From Rhipidocladum racemiflorum (Eukaryota; Streptophyta; Magnoliopsida; Poales; Poaceae): a stretch of 64,000 nt of DNA. The notes below the pieces were generated by a model. It searched no databases. It was not told where the DNA came from and worked only from the letters and a program-made list of their open reading frames with translations. The stretch spans positions 42,689,749-42,753,748 of the forward strand of contig CM070590.1 of the NCBI GenBank assembly GCA_036346355.1, given 5' to 3'. The first letter of the stretch is position 1, and the number at the start of each line of letters is the position of its first letter. Below, in pieces: positions 23,239 to 35,638 of the stretch. A program made the translations under genes and the position numbers.

Positions 23239-23870
23239 ACGGATACATAGAGGTGGGCACTCGAGACGGGTTTTTGTGGGCCAACCTAAGGAAGGTGATC
23301 ATGGCCTAGACTAAAGCCGGCCAACCCTATACGAAGTGTGTCATGCTGTGCCAGCACAGTACTGTAACTTAGGCCATGCTCTTCCCGAGAATTAGGCATG
23401 ATGGGTAGCCTGGTATGGCATAGCCATTTAGGCTGGGTCCGTGTCGGCATGGCGCGCACTGCAGCGGGATTGCGCCAAGGGAGGAGCGGGCTGGGGAGTT
23501 GTACTTGCGGCAGCCACGCCGAGCCTGCACCGCCATGCCCAGTCGGAGAGGGAAGGGGCCGGTGTGGCACCACACGTCTGCTCGCTGTGTCCGCGCACCC
23601 GCTGTGGCCGTCCGCTCGTCAAGGCCGCGCCGCCTCACCTACTGCGCCGTGGCCTTGACAATGGGGAGGGGAGGATGGAGGCGACCGTTGGGAGACCATC
23701 CCTTGGTGTGTGCCTTGGCCGCCACCTTGCCCGCTGCGCTCCTTGGCCATCGTCTTGGCCGTGAGGGGATGGAGGGGTGACATGGAGGCTGAGGGGGTCT
23801 AGACCGATGGGAGGTCGGCGGGGGACAGAGAGTTTGGCCATGTGGGGCCGAGCCAGAGGGGACAGAGAGT
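23239..23870. other. GC-rich block of unknown origin
   Basis: Overlapping frames on both strands arise from GC richness and show no motif. Near 23340-23460 there are degenerate GGCATG/GCCATG-type words like those in grass DNA-transposon subterminal regions. A GACAGAGAGTTTG word is repeated at 23824 and 23860. No element ends were identified. Confidence 0.3.
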
Positions 23871-23969
23871 TTGTGATATTCATCTGTGTTGAGACGGTGT
23901 GCACTAGAGTGATCCTGGACTAGTGTGGAATACACCGAGGGTCCAGGTTTGCACATTCGGGTCCCGACA
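23871..23969 (+). mobile_element. 99-bp LTR 3'-terminal fragment
   Basis: TTGTGATATT...GGGTCCCGACA equals the last about 99 bases of the long LTR in forward orientation. It faces the minus-strand E3 LTR 150 bp away, so the two form a short inverted repeat around unique DNA. Confidence 0.8.
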
Positions 23970-24119
23970 AATATTACCATGAATAGAAGGAAACGAGCTC
24001 ACCTCACCATTTAATTGATGTGCATGAGCTCTTATCATTGGACCCTGATGTATGCATGTATCCAAAGGAGTGTTATGCTCATCACTACCACACCCAAAGG
24101 GTGGTACTACCAGAGGAGC
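23970..24119. other. 150-bp unclassified spacer
   Basis: Sequence between the forward LTR remnant and E3. No features were recognised. Confidence 0.5.
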
Positions 24120-24405
24120 TGTCTATACCCGAATTTGCAAATCCGGACCCTCAGTGTATTCAACACTAGTCCAGGATCACGCTAGTGCACACAGTTTCAA
24201 CATCGGTATATATCACAATCATACTCAACGAAATAGTAAAGTACTTTAATTAATTACCCAAACTGGTTGCTCGACCTTATGGTCAAGTTTACAAAGATAC
24301 GCCTCGTAGGGCGAAGACTTATTAAAAGAGAAATAACTGCAGCAGAATAAAATAGATTTCGTGGCGCCATCCAGTATGCCACAGGCAACTGACTCGGCTC
24401 ACTCC

Positions 24406-25740
24406 CTAGTTAGACGGCTCCTCCTGGTATTCTTCCTCCAAAGCTCGTGTCGACTCTTCTTCAACTGATGTTGTATTGTGGCAAGGATGAGTACTTGGTA
24501 CTTAGCAAGTAATGCACAGAATGCAAGCTAATATTCTACATGCAGGGCTTAATACAAAGGATAGGCTAACATGTTCATTTGCAGTAAAGTAGCATGAGTA
24601 AATACAATAATAGATTGCAAAGCGGTAAAACAATAATGAATAAAGTACTTTCATAATGATCTCTCAAATAAAGCATTTCCCAATCCTAGGTCCAATTCGT
24701 CGTTCCAAACCAACCATTCTTCCAAAGTCAAGTCATTTTTACGAAAGTCTAACCCTTGACTGTAATTCCCGAGCAATGTCCAATGCCGCGGACTCAGCTA
24801 TTCGAATAGATTTTACACTCTGCAGAGGTTATGCACTTTACCAACAAGATACAGCCAAACACCACAAAGGTGAGTGTCCGTAACAAAGTCTTTCGAAAAC
24901 CTCTAACTGTACAAGTGGGCCTCCCCGGTTAATGCACACTAACCCTTCCCTTGGCAAAGGCGAAGTCTAGGTCAATCAACCGTTAGATGGGTACCTGGCC
25001 GTAGTCCCAGTATGTTCCCTCGTACAACTGCACAAAAGGTATAGTTAACACCCCGAGGTCCCACAAGTAAGTTATTAGCAACTTAATCAACTAGGTCCGT
25101 CCCATTATAGACATGTGGTTGCACGTTTGACTTAGTTCAAAGGCTTGCAAGGTTAAGTCCTTAGGGTGACCAAGGCAAGACTACTCGAAGAACCAAATCA
25201 ACTTCCCTAGTGCCACAACTGGCCCACCCGATCATTCTTGCCACATGCCCCGGTCGAAACTATTTATCGAACCCCAGTTGATTACCATGCACCACGTGCC
25301 ATTAAGATCATCATCAATAACACATGCCACTTTCCAGAAATATGTTCCATATCTCATTAAGTCAAGGTTAACATGTAATTGTCCAAAATCATATCATGTA
25401 TACGTGGCAGGTCTAAGCATTATACTACAACGGTCTAAAAACCCATGTTGGCAATTTAATAATATCCAACTAATAATCCACAACTAGGGTGACAAGAGTT
25501 CATGGCACATAATTAAATTACCAAGGTGTCATATTGCAAGCTGGCTCTTATCTAATTTCCCGGAATTAATTAAAGCATTTTCTAATCAACATAGCATGCA
25601 ATAGTTTAAATTAAATTAATTTCTAAAAGTAGGATCAACATGGTCAAAGCATAACTTGCCTTCAGAAAGTACTTGATCTTGGTCTTGAGCTGGCTCCTGG
25701 GTCAAAACTTCACCTTCGAAGCTGTCGGGTACTTCCACGT
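24406..25740 (-). CDS. Putative spliced acidic gene inside E3 3' LTR (exons 25660-25740 and 24406-24464)
   Basis: The most diverged intact copy. The first segment reads VDVEVPDSFEGEVLTQEP...QVLSE, ending at the same GAAG|GCAAGT donor. The second reads VEEESTRALEEEYQEEPSN and stops at TAG (24406-24408). Relative to E2 and E4 the differences are mostly synonymous (GTT/GTG, CCG/CCC, GGA/GGT, GTG/GTT, ACT/ACC) or conservative (E/D). This is the strongest comparison in favour of a protein. Confidence 0.45.
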
Positions 25741-26799
25741 CTACTGGTAACACGTTCAAATAGCAATAAATAAATAAAATAGTACATACACATTTCTTAA
25801 AAGTTCAAATAAAGTCCATAACAGAAAGGGCATAATTTTACAAATTTTTAGAAATTTGAATTGCCCAAATCGAAGTTAAAATGCAAAAGTTATAATTGTT
25901 TAAAGTTTAAAGAATCTATTAAATAAATATAAACAGAGAAAAATTCATGTCCAAAAATTAATAAAAATTCATATTTAACTAGATTTCAATTTTATAAAAA
26001 TTTAGAAAGTGGAATCATTCAAATCGGAGTTGAAACGAAAAAGTTATAAGCATTTGAAGTTTGAAAATTCAAATAAATCAATAAACCGAATTAATTCATT
26101 TATTTTTCTATTAAAAATTCAGATTTATGACGTCAGCTGATGTCAGCATGGAATTTGAATTTCCACCGAATTATTTTTCTATTGAAAAATCGAAATATGA
26201 CGTCAATATGACGTCAGCCAGTCCATGGACTCGGTCCAGGGTTTGGTTTCGGTCCACCGTGGACCCTGTCCACGGGTCACATGTCACTGGCACGTGGGAC
26301 CCACTGGATGACGTCAGTTGCTGACGTCATCACGCTCGGCCGAAGGTACTGACACGTGACATCAGCGATGACCGGGTGTGGCTCGGTTGACCGCGTCGGT
26401 ACGGCTCCCGGACGCGTGGCGCAATCTGGGCCGTCGATTTGAAATCCGATGGTCCGAATTGGATCTAATCCGCCACAGTGCGGGTTAACGCGGTTTGATC
26501 TGGACCATTTGATTCGAATCGGACGGCTGATATGACGAGCCCGACAGCGCTTCGGGCACGCTCCGGCGAGGTGAGTGGTACCACTCGACGCGAGTCAACG
26601 CGACGGATCCGGATCTGGGCACCAACACGGCAGAGGACAGCGGACGACGGCAGAAGACAGCGGACGACGGCAGAAAATAGCGGCGTACCTCTCCTCCAAC
26701 TTCGGCGAGCGCTCGCGAGCGAACGGCGCTGGCTTGAGCTCGACGGCTTAGGGCAACGGGTGCGCATGGGAACGGGGAACACGCTGGTGGCGGCGGCGC

Positions 26800-26807
26800 T
26801 TTAAATA
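26800..26807 (-). promoter_or_regulatory. TATA-like box of E3 3' LTR
   Basis: TTTAAATA in plus orientation, at the family-conserved position. Confidence 0.55.
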
Positions 26808-27309
26808 GGGGTCTCGGCTTTTGTGAAATCCGCGGAAAATGAGGCCCACTCGGCGGTGGCGGCGGAATCCAACTGTGATTCGGATTGGGCGACATGGTCC
26901 AACGCTGGCCGTTGGATCGAGATCCAACGTTCACGGGGCTAGGGCTCGGGTCCGGCTTGAACGCGGTCCGGGTCGGACTCGAGTCCGGCTTGGTCGGATG
27001 AACAGTACAAACCCACTCGGCATTTTCCAGCGATTTAATATTCAAAATAATTTCTAGAATTTCAAATAAATCAAGAAAATAGCAAAATAATCAGAAAAAT
27101 TCTAGAAAAATTCTGGAAAATACTTTGATACATTTTGGACTCAATTAAAATATTTCCAACAAAATTTTATTTATAAATTTTAATTCTTTAGTTATTTCAA
27201 AAGGGAATAAATTCAAATTAAATCCAAATAAATCCAAATAAATTCCAAAAATTCACCAAAGTGCAAAATTTCATTTAAATTCATGAAAAGCAAAAAAAGG
27301 GGTGTTACA

Positions 27310-27322
27310 AACCTCCCCCCCT
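27310..27322 (-). other. Polypurine tract of E3
   Basis: AACCTCCCCCCCT in plus orientation, next to the 3' LTR. Confidence 0.85.
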
Positions 27323-27345
27323 TAACAGAATCTTGTCCACGAGAT

Positions 27346-29975
27346 TCAGGGCTAACTAAGGAATATGTTAGGAAATTCTTTCTTCAAATCCTCCTCGCGC
27401 TCCTAAGTCGCTTCGCTCTCTGCATGGTTGCTCCATTGGACTCTGTAGAAACGGGTTGACTTATTCCTTGTCTCTCGATCTATGGTGTCCAGAATCTTCA
27501 CGGGGTGCTCCTTGTAAGTCAGATCCTCCTGCAGTTCTATTGATTCTAACGGTGTCTGGTCATCTAGTACTCGAAGACACTTCTTCAGTTGTGACACAAG
27601 GAACACATAATGCACACCTGCCAACGTCTGCGGTAACTCCAACTGGTAAGCAACTTCGCCTCTATGGTTCAAAATCTTAAACGGCCCAACATAACGTGGC
27701 GCTAGTTTCCCTTTGGCGTGGAATCTCTTAACTGCCTTGAGAGGTGTAACCCTAAGGTACACGAAATCCTCCGGTTCAAAACTTAAGTCTCAGCGATGGT
27801 TATCGGCGTAGCTCTTTTGTCTTGACTGAGCTACCTTCAACCTTTCCCTGGTCATGGCAATCTGCCTTTTGGCTTCTTGATGAATATCTGGTCCAAAGAC
27901 ATGGCGTTCACCCGTCTCATTCCAGTTCAACGGTGTTCGACAGGTTGACCATACAATGCCTCAAAAGGTGACATCTGTAGACTGGCCTGATAGCTATTGT
28001 TGTAGCTAAACTCAGCATACGGCAGGCTTTTATCCCAAGAGGTAGAATAAGCCAACGCACAAGCTCGTAGCATATCCTCCAAAATCTGATTAACTCTTTA
28101 AGTTTGCCCATCCGTCTGCGGGTGATATGCAGTACTGAAGTTCAAATGGGTCCCATGGCTTCATGCAACTTATTCAAGAACCTGGAGGTAAATTGGGTAC
28201 TTCTGTCTGATACAATCTTCTTCGACACTCCGTGCAAACAGATGATCCTAGTCATGTACGACTCTGCTAGTTTATCTCCTGAGTAAGTGGTCTTTACAGG
28301 GATAAAATGAGCGACCTTAGTCAAGTGGTCCACTATAATCCATATGGAGTCATATCCTCCTTGAGTCTTCGACAAACCGGTAATAAAGTCCATTCCGATT
28401 TCCTCTCAATTCCAATCAGGAATCTTCAGCGGCTACAGCAATCCTATCGGCCTCTGATGCATTGCTTTAACTCGTTGGCACACATCACACAATGCAACAT
28501 GTTCAACAACTTCACGTTTCATACTCGGCCACTAAAATCTTTCCTTCAGGGTCTGGGTTCCCAATATAATAAGGTTCGCTAAGAACTCTACCCCATCTAT
28601 TAATATTCTCACCCCAGAACATCCTACTTGAGATCAGAGTTCTGACCAAGGGGTTTGAAATAGAAGCATGCATTTAAGATTCACAATCTCTAAATCATTC
28701 TTATATATAAAATCTAGGGAAACAAACGAATGCGAAGCTCCAGAGTCAAACAAAACTGTTGCAGGTACTAAGTTGACAAGTATCTTACCCAGTATGACGT
28801 CTGTGGCATTCTGAAGTGCATCTGCGATCACGTGATTGACTCTGCCTCTCACCACGGTCTGGGGCATGGCTCCTGGCGGTGCTGCTCCGTGGTTTGCTCC
28901 TGGTGCAGGTGTCCTGGCTAGTGTGGATCCCAAGTTGAAGCGAACTGGGGTCACTCCTGCTGCCTTCTTGGGGCAATTGTTGGAGAAGTGCCCTGGCTCA
29001 TTGCATGTATAGCAGCACCTCACTGTACCCTGCTGGCTGCTCGTGGTGACATTCCTGGCTGGAGCTGGGGTTTGAAAATTCTGATTAACGGGTCTCGGTG
29101 CTGGCGACAGTGTCCTTGCTGTATTCTGCGGTTGGAATTTGAAAAACTAATTCGGCGTAACCCTCAGACGTTGCTGCGCTCCCTAACGTGATCCCTGCTG
29201 TTGCATCCTACGCTTCAAGTTTTCATCCAGCTCCTTGTGCTTGTCCTCAAGGATGAGTGCTTTGTTTACCAGCTCTTGAATGTCGGGGAAGGTGTGGGTG
29301 ATCAGTCCCACCTGCAGTCCTGAGTTTAGCCCCTTCATGAAGTGGGGTGTCTGGCCATGTCTATCGCTACGTCTATAGGTGCGTAGCGTGCAAGCTGTGT
29401 GAACTTGTTTAGGTACTTGGACACCGGTTGATTTCCTTGCTTTAACGCCCTGAACTCTTCCTTCTTTATGTCTATTATCCCTTCTGGTATGTGATACTGG
29501 CGAAATGCGGCGGCAAATTCCTCCTACGTGATATCCTGTGGGTTCTCTCGCGTGACGCAGAAGTTCTCCCACCACTCTGCTGCTGTCCCTTCTAACTGAT
29601 GAGAGGCGTAGAGTACCCTCTCATTTCCTACACATTGGGTAATATGCAGCTTCCTCTCAATTGATCTTAGACAATCATCCGCCTCTAGTGGATTGGCGTT
29701 CCCAGAGAATGTGGGTGGATGAGTCCTCATGGACTCTGACAACCTTGAGCCCAGACGCTGTCCTTGATTGACTTGATTGGCGGCGGCCTGAGCAGTGACT
29801 TTTGCATCTATTGCATCATGGCATGCATCAGCTGGGTCTGTGCAGCAAGGAAAGCTCCAAAGTTCTGCATGTCTACTGGCGGTGCTAGTTGGGGTGCAGG
29901 TGCTCCATCATTAGGGTTCCCAGCTGGGCGAGAACCACTGCCGTTGCCTCCAAGGTTTCCGCGGGTGTTCACCAT
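27346..29975 (-). pseudogene. E3 gag-pro-integrase with RT/RNase H deleted in frame
   Basis: gag starts MVNTRGNLGGNG at 29975. Capsid is followed by UAG at 29183-29185, then a zinc knuckle (CYTCNEPGHFSNNC) and protease (LFDSGASHSF). At about 28543-28550 the protease linker (LANLIILGTQT) runs straight into the integrase N-terminus (LKERF), removing the roughly 1.87 kb that encodes RT and RNase H in E4. Integrase then continues with D-F-I-T-G-L and VSDRSTQFTSR blocks to a chromodomain. Other defects include two Trp-to-TAG changes (WSMKRE region; EAT*ERE at 27403) and frame breaks. E3 could move only with enzymes supplied by another element. Confidence 0.85.
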
Positions 29976-30263
29976 CTGCCGATTGCTCCAAGTTTTAGAG
30001 ACAAGAGGGAACAAGAATAGACAAGTAGTAGAGAAACTTATGAGGGAAGGGTGTAACTCAAAATTCAACTTTATTATTTATTAAAGATAATAACTTGGTA
30101 TGGTTGCTTACAATGCCTAAGGGCCCTGCAACACATACTGCACACTCAGCAAGCAATGAAAATCCAAATTGACTAACACACTGGAGTCTAACGCCTCTAA
30201 GGGTGACTCTTATTCTATAACGCGACTCGACGAAGGAGTCTCAACTGCAAAACCTACGCTCAC

Positions 30264-31004
30264 TCATCGAGAAAACCTCCACTGCCTCCTTGCGGCAGGT
30301 GTGGCGACATAGGCGCGAAGCAATCGCCATGCCCCACAACGGCGGTAATAGAAGAAGTGGCATTGTCCTCAGGTTCTGGCTCCGGCTGTGGCGCTCCTTC
30401 TCAGGTGCTAGTTCCTACGGGTCTAGGGTGTCTAACTCTAATACTGGCTCCGAGCCCTGCCCATACAGTGCAGTCTCCAGATCTGTGATCATTTCCGCAG
30501 CATAGGCGACATACTCACGAGCATCCTCCAGGTGCTTTTTCCCTTCCTCGACCTGCTCGCGAGCCTTCATCAACTCCTGGATGGTGTCGTCAATAAGCTC
30601 CTCCTGGGCGACGACGAATCTGACCAAGTGTGTGATGGTAGCGTCCTCATCTTCTATCGGCTTCCGTTGAGCTCTGTTGTCTCGGCGTGGGTGGTGACAG
30701 AATACTGTGCCTTCCAGCTCTCGGGAGTAAGTGCGAGCAATCTGCTGCATCGCTCGATGAGACACCTCTTGGATTCCCATCTCAAATGTTGACCTCCTTG
30801 CGGTGAAGTGAATGGACGACTGAACTTCGCCTTCTCTCTAGCATACACTGTGATCTTGACGTCCCATCCTATGACCAGTCCAGCCTGTACGATGGTGGTC
30901 CCTCGGTAGAGCGGCCTCTCAAAACCTCCAAGTAACTGCAGCATACGCCACAACTCGGCAGCGTAGCCTCCCTCACGCTCGGCATAGTTGTTCTTCATCA
31001 ACAT
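30264..31004 (-). pseudogene. E3 ORF0
   Basis: Starts MLMKNNYAEREGGYAAELW at 31004. The coiled-coil part (EELIDDTIQELMKAREQVEEGKKHLEDA) and LETALYGQGSEPVLELD are open. The N-terminal third is shifted near 30815. The tail reads, after a frame change, EPEPEDNATSS...GHGDCFAPM and ends GGFLDE at the TGA 30264-30266. The same GHGD-C-APM...FLDE ending can be traced in E4, so it is probably the genuine C-terminus. Confidence 0.75.
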
Positions 31005-31204
31005 CTGCCAAAAGACACTCGCGTAAGTACTCAAAAAAATTTTAAAACCAAGGGGTAGCAAGAGAAATTCAGCAAAAGGGGTATAAGAGGAGAGAAGGGG
31101 TTGAGTCGAGATTTTATTTATTGTCTTGCCAAATTTTAACTTTAGAAAATAGATTTTATCCTCACTACGACCTTTCTAACTACCGGTGAGCCTACAGTCA
31201 GTAT

Positions 31205-31217
31205 GGCTCTGATACCA
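31205..31217 (-). other. Primer-binding site of E3
   Basis: GGCTCTGATACCA in plus orientation, the complement of TGGTATCAGAGCC, matching the initiator-Met primer type. Confidence 0.88.
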
Positions 31218-31221
31218 CCTC

Positions 31222-33621
31222 TGTTAGGACCCGAATCTGCAAATCCGGACCCTCTGTGTATTCAGCACTAGTCCAGGATCACGCTAGTGCACAGAGTCTC
31301 AACTTCGGTAAATATCACAATCATACACATCGATAGTAATAAAGTACTTTAATTAAGATAACCAAACTGGTTGCTCGACCTTATGGTCAAGTTACAAGAG
31401 TACGCCACACAGGGCGAAAACTTATTAGAGAAATAGTTTGCAGTAGAATAAAAGCATCAACGTGGCGCCATCTAGTATACCACAGGCAACTGACTGGGCT
31501 CGCTCCCTAAGTAGACGGCTCCTCCTGAAGTTCTTCCTCCAAAGCTGGCGTCGCTTCTCCTTCAACTGATGTTGTATTGTGGCATGGGTGAGTACTTGGT
31601 ACTCAGCAAGTCATGCACAGAATGCAGCTAATACTCTATATGCATGGCTTATTACAAAGAATAGGCTAACAGGTACATTTGCAATAAAACAGCAGTTAAC
31701 AAGTAGCATAAGTAGATTCAAAAGCAGTAAAGGCAAAGATTATAACAATAACTTTTCCAGGAGTTAAGTAAACACTTTTCCTTTCCTAATCCACATTTCC
31801 ATCAACGTCATCCCTTAACCCAACCAAACTTTCCAAGTCCAAGTTGTTTTCATGAATGTCTAACCCTTGACTGTAATCCCCGTGCAGTGTCCAGTGCCGC
31901 GGGCACGGCTATTCAAATAGATTTTACACTCTGCAGAGGTTATGCACTTTACCCACAAGATACAGTCAAACACCACAAAGGCGAGTGATCGTAACAAAGC
32001 CTTTCAGAGACTGCAAACTATACAAGTGAACCTCTTCGGCTTTTGTCATACACCATCCCTTCCCTTAACAGAGGCGAAGTATGGGACCGACATACCGTTG
32101 GATGGGTACCATGCCATAGCACTGGTACGCTCCCCTTTCAAGCTACACAAAAAGGTGTAGTTAACACCCCGAGGTATCACAGGTAAGTTATTAGTAACTT
32201 ACTCAACTAGGTCTGTCCCATTGCGGACATGTGGTTTCACGTTTGACTCAGATCAAAGCCTTGCAAGGTTAAGTCCTTAGGATGACCAGGGCAAGACTAC
32301 CCGAAGAACCAAATCGACATTCCCGGTGCCACTCATGGCCCACCATATCATTCTTGCCACTTGCCCCGGTCCAAATCTATTTATCAAACCCAGTTGATTA
32401 CCATGCACCATGTGACATCAAAAATCACAACACATGATACTTCTCCAAAAACAAGTTCAATATATCATTAAGTCAACATTAACATTTGATCGTCCAAAAT
32501 CATGTCATGTGCACGTAGTAGGTCTAAGCAATATACTACAACGATCTAAATACCCAATGTTGGCAATTTAATAATGTCCAACTGAATATCGACAACTAGG
32601 GTGACAAGGGTTCATGCCACATAACTTAATAGTCAAGGTGTCATACAACAATTTGGCATTTATCTAATTCCTAGAAGTAATTTAAACAATTCCTAATTAA
32701 ATTAGCATGCAATAATTTAAATCAAATTACTTTCAAAAATGGGATCAATATGGTCAAAGCATAACTTGCCTTCAAAAAGTACTTATTCTTGATCTTGAGC
32801 TGGCCCCTGGATCAACACTTCACCTTCGAAGCCCTCAGGTACTTCAACATCTACTCGTAACGCATGCAAATAGCAATAAATAAATAAAACAGTACATGCA
32901 CATTGCTCAAAACTTCAAATAAAGTCCATAAAAGGGCATGATTTTACAAATTTTTAGAAATTTGAATCGTCCAAATCGGAGTTAAAATGCAAAAGTTATA
33001 ATTGTCTAAAGTTTAAAGAATCTACTAATTAAATATAAATAGTAAAAATTTCATATTCAAAAATTAATTAAAATTCATATTTGAGTAGATCTCAATTTTA
33101 TAAAAATTTAGAAATTGGAATAGTTCAAATCGGAGTTAAAACACAAAAGTTATAAGCGTTTGAAGTTTGAAAATTCAAATAAATCAATAAACCGAATTAA
33201 TTCATTTATTTTTCTATTGAAAAATCCACTTATTGTGTCAACACGGGATTTGAATTTCCATCGAATTATTTTTCTATTGAAAAATCGATTTATGACGTCA
33301 GCATGACATCAGCGGGTCCATGGACTAGGTCCACGGCTCGGGTTCAGCTCACCGTGGACCCAGCCCACGGGCACGTGTCTCACTGACATGTGGGACCCCT
33401 CAGGTGACATCAACGCCTCGGCCACACGGTACTGACATGCGGGCCCCACCGTGACGTCAGCGGGTCCGCGCCTCAGCCACACGGTACTGACATGCGGGCC
33501 CCACCGTGACGTCAGCGTGACGTCATAGATGACGTCACCGCACGGTGGGCAAGGCCACTAACATGCGGGCCCCCGACTGACATCACGCGTGACGTCAGCG
33601 CCGACCGGGTGATGCCCGCGC
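31222..33621 (-). repeat. E3 5' LTR, truncated at 33621
   Basis: Begins TGTTAGGACCC and runs to mid-LTR. The acidic segments at about 31520-31585 and 32785-32860 are kept in frame, except for one CAA-to-TAA in the first exon. The promoter region is absent. Confidence 0.85.
33415..33517. repeat. 55-bp tandem duplication in E3 5' LTR
   Basis: GCCTCRGCCACACGGTACTG... occurs at 33415 and 33470. Each copy ends in CCGTGACGTCAGCG, so bZIP-type TGACGTCA sites are doubled. Confidence 0.8.
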
Positions 33622-34261
33622 TGTAACACCCCAAAATTTTGCTTTTCTTAAATTCATGTGTGATTTGGCACTTTGGTGAATTTTTGGAATTTTCTGGAAT
33701 TTATTTGGAGTTATTTGGAATTTATTTGAATTTATTCCATTTTGAAATAATTAAAGAATTTAACTTTGCAAATAAAATTTTGTTGGAAATATTTTATTTG
33801 AGTCCAAAATGCCCCAAAATATTTTCCAGAATTTTTCTGGAATTTTTCTAAGTCTTTTGCTATTTTTAATGAATTAAATGAATTTCTGAGAATTTATTGG
33901 ATTATTTAATCGTTGGAAAATCGAGTTGGTTTTACTGTTCATCCGACCGGACCCGAGTCCGAATCAGACTCGGGTCCGGCCCGAGCCAAATTGCTCGGCC
34001 GAACCCACTCGTAGAACTCCTAATCAGCGTGACCGTTGGATCTTGATCCAACGGCCACGATTGAGCCACGTCACCCGAGCCCGAGTCCGACCGAGCCAGC
34101 CAGCTCGCCCGAGCCAGACCCGAGCCCAAACCCACGCACTGTTGGATCTTGATCCAACGGCTGAGCGTGCGCCACATCGCCCTCTCCGAGTCCCCATCGG
34201 ACTCTGCCGCCGCCTGCGGGTGGACCTCGGTTTCCGCGCGTTTCACGGAAGTCGAGGCCCT

Positions 34262-34268
34262 TATTTAA
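34262..34268 (+). promoter_or_regulatory. TATA-like box of E4 5' LTR
   Basis: TATTTAA 0.64 kb from the LTR start, likely driving the genomic RNA. If so, the leader before gag is over 4 kb unless spliced. Confidence 0.6.
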
Positions 34269-35638
34269 TGCGCCGTCACCACGGCCATGACCGCCTCTTC
34301 CGTGTGCACCCGTAGCCCTAGCTCATGCCGCCTGAGCCGCCGCCATTTGCCCGCGCGAGCTCGCCGTAGTTAGCCGTGCGCTCCGCCGCGTTTGGTTGCA
34401 GTTTCCGCCGCCGTCCACCGTCCTCCGCCGCCGTTGAGCCCAGATCCAGAACCGCAAGGAGGAGACGCGTCGGTGGGTACCCTTCACTTCGCCGGAGGAA
34501 CCTCGTAGCGCTGTTGGAGTGGTCGCCGTCCTCGTCTCCGGTGAACCAGCGCCGCCGCAAGCCATTGCCGGACCTCGAGCTTCCCCAGCCGTCCGATCCA
34601 GATCCAAGGGTCCAGATCGCGCCACGTCATCCCCACGGTGAGATCCCACGTGCAATCCAGATCTATTTCCAACCGTTGGATCTAGATCCAACGGTCTAGA
34701 TCGTGCCACGTAGCTAGAACTGCACCAGGCTAGGATAGATCTCAGCCGTTAGATTAAGATCGAACGGTTAGGGTTAGCCATGTTGTTTTCGCTAGATTTG
34801 ATCTTGACCATCCGATCAAGATCCAACGGTCCAGATCAATGGAGTTGTTTTCCAATGCGTTATGCTAGATCCAATCTGGGCCGTTGATTTTCAAATCAAC
34901 GTCCGAGATAGCGCCACGTGGCGGGAAGCTTGACCGGCGCCAAGACGGCCGCCAAGGCTGGAGAGCGTGTCTCTGACACGCGGGGCCCGCGTGTCAGAGG
35001 GCCCACCTGTCAGCGGCCACCCTAGCCGTGCGGTGACGCCAGCAATGACATCACCAGTGGGTCCCACCTATCAAAGACAAAGGCCGAGTCCTCGCCGACG
35101 CCAAAGAATGACGTCACCCCGTGGTCCCACTGTCTACCACACGTGAGCCGTGGGATCGGTCCACGGTGGACCCGAGCCGAGCCGTGGGCTAAGCCCATGG
35201 ACCGGCTGACGTCAGCCGCCCAATCAGAGGCTGACACGTGTCCTTGCTGACGCAATAATTAATTTCCGAAAAAGAAAATGATTTATTAATTCGAAATATT
35301 GATTTCAGAATTTGTTTCAAACTTCAAACGCTTATAACTTTTGCGTTTTAACTCCGATTTGAGTGATTCAAATTTCTAAATTTGTATAAAATTGAGATCT
35401 ACCTAATGAGGAATTTTATTTAATTTTTGGATTTAATTTTTTCTCTGTAATATTAATTAATTGATTATTTAAACTTCAAATGCTTGTATCTTTTGCATTT
35501 AAACCCCGAATTTGACGATTCCAGTTTTTAAAAATTCATCAAATTATGTTCTCTCTGTTTATGAACTTTATTTGGATGTTTGGACACTTTTTGTCTACTT
35601 TTTATTCATTTATTGCTATTTGCACGCGTTACGAGTAG

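Larger units (their letters stand above)
24120..27309 (-). repeat. E3 3' LTR (3.19 kb)
   Basis: TGTCTATACCCG...GGGGTGTTACA in plus orientation. It is older and shorter than the other LTRs. It holds a TTTAAATA box at 26800 and both acidic coding segments (25660-25740 and 24406-24464) without stops. TGACGTCA-like words are frequent at 26130-26340. Confidence 0.88.
24120..33621 (-). mobile_element. E3: internally deleted, 5'-truncated Ty3-gypsy element
   Basis: Minus-strand member of the E3/E4 subfamily: 3' LTR (24120-27309), polypurine tract, gag-pol (27346-29975), ORF0 (30264-31004), primer site (31205-31217) and a 5' LTR cut at 33621. The internal region is only 3.9 kb because RT and RNase H have been removed in frame. 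E4 begins at the next base. The missing promoter-side part of the 5' LTR does not reappear after E4. Confidence 0.88.

Noticed and set aside
23398..23780. Overlapping 60-110-codon frames in the GC-rich block
   Set aside because: Frames are open on both strands in several phases, typical of GC-rich non-coding DNA. No motif or codon pattern supports any of them.
26485..27045. 186-codon minus-strand frame in the E3 LTR
   Set aside because: GC-rich overlapping frames occur on both strands of this LTR region. Apart from the shared EPRS-type interval, no conservation supports a protein of this length.
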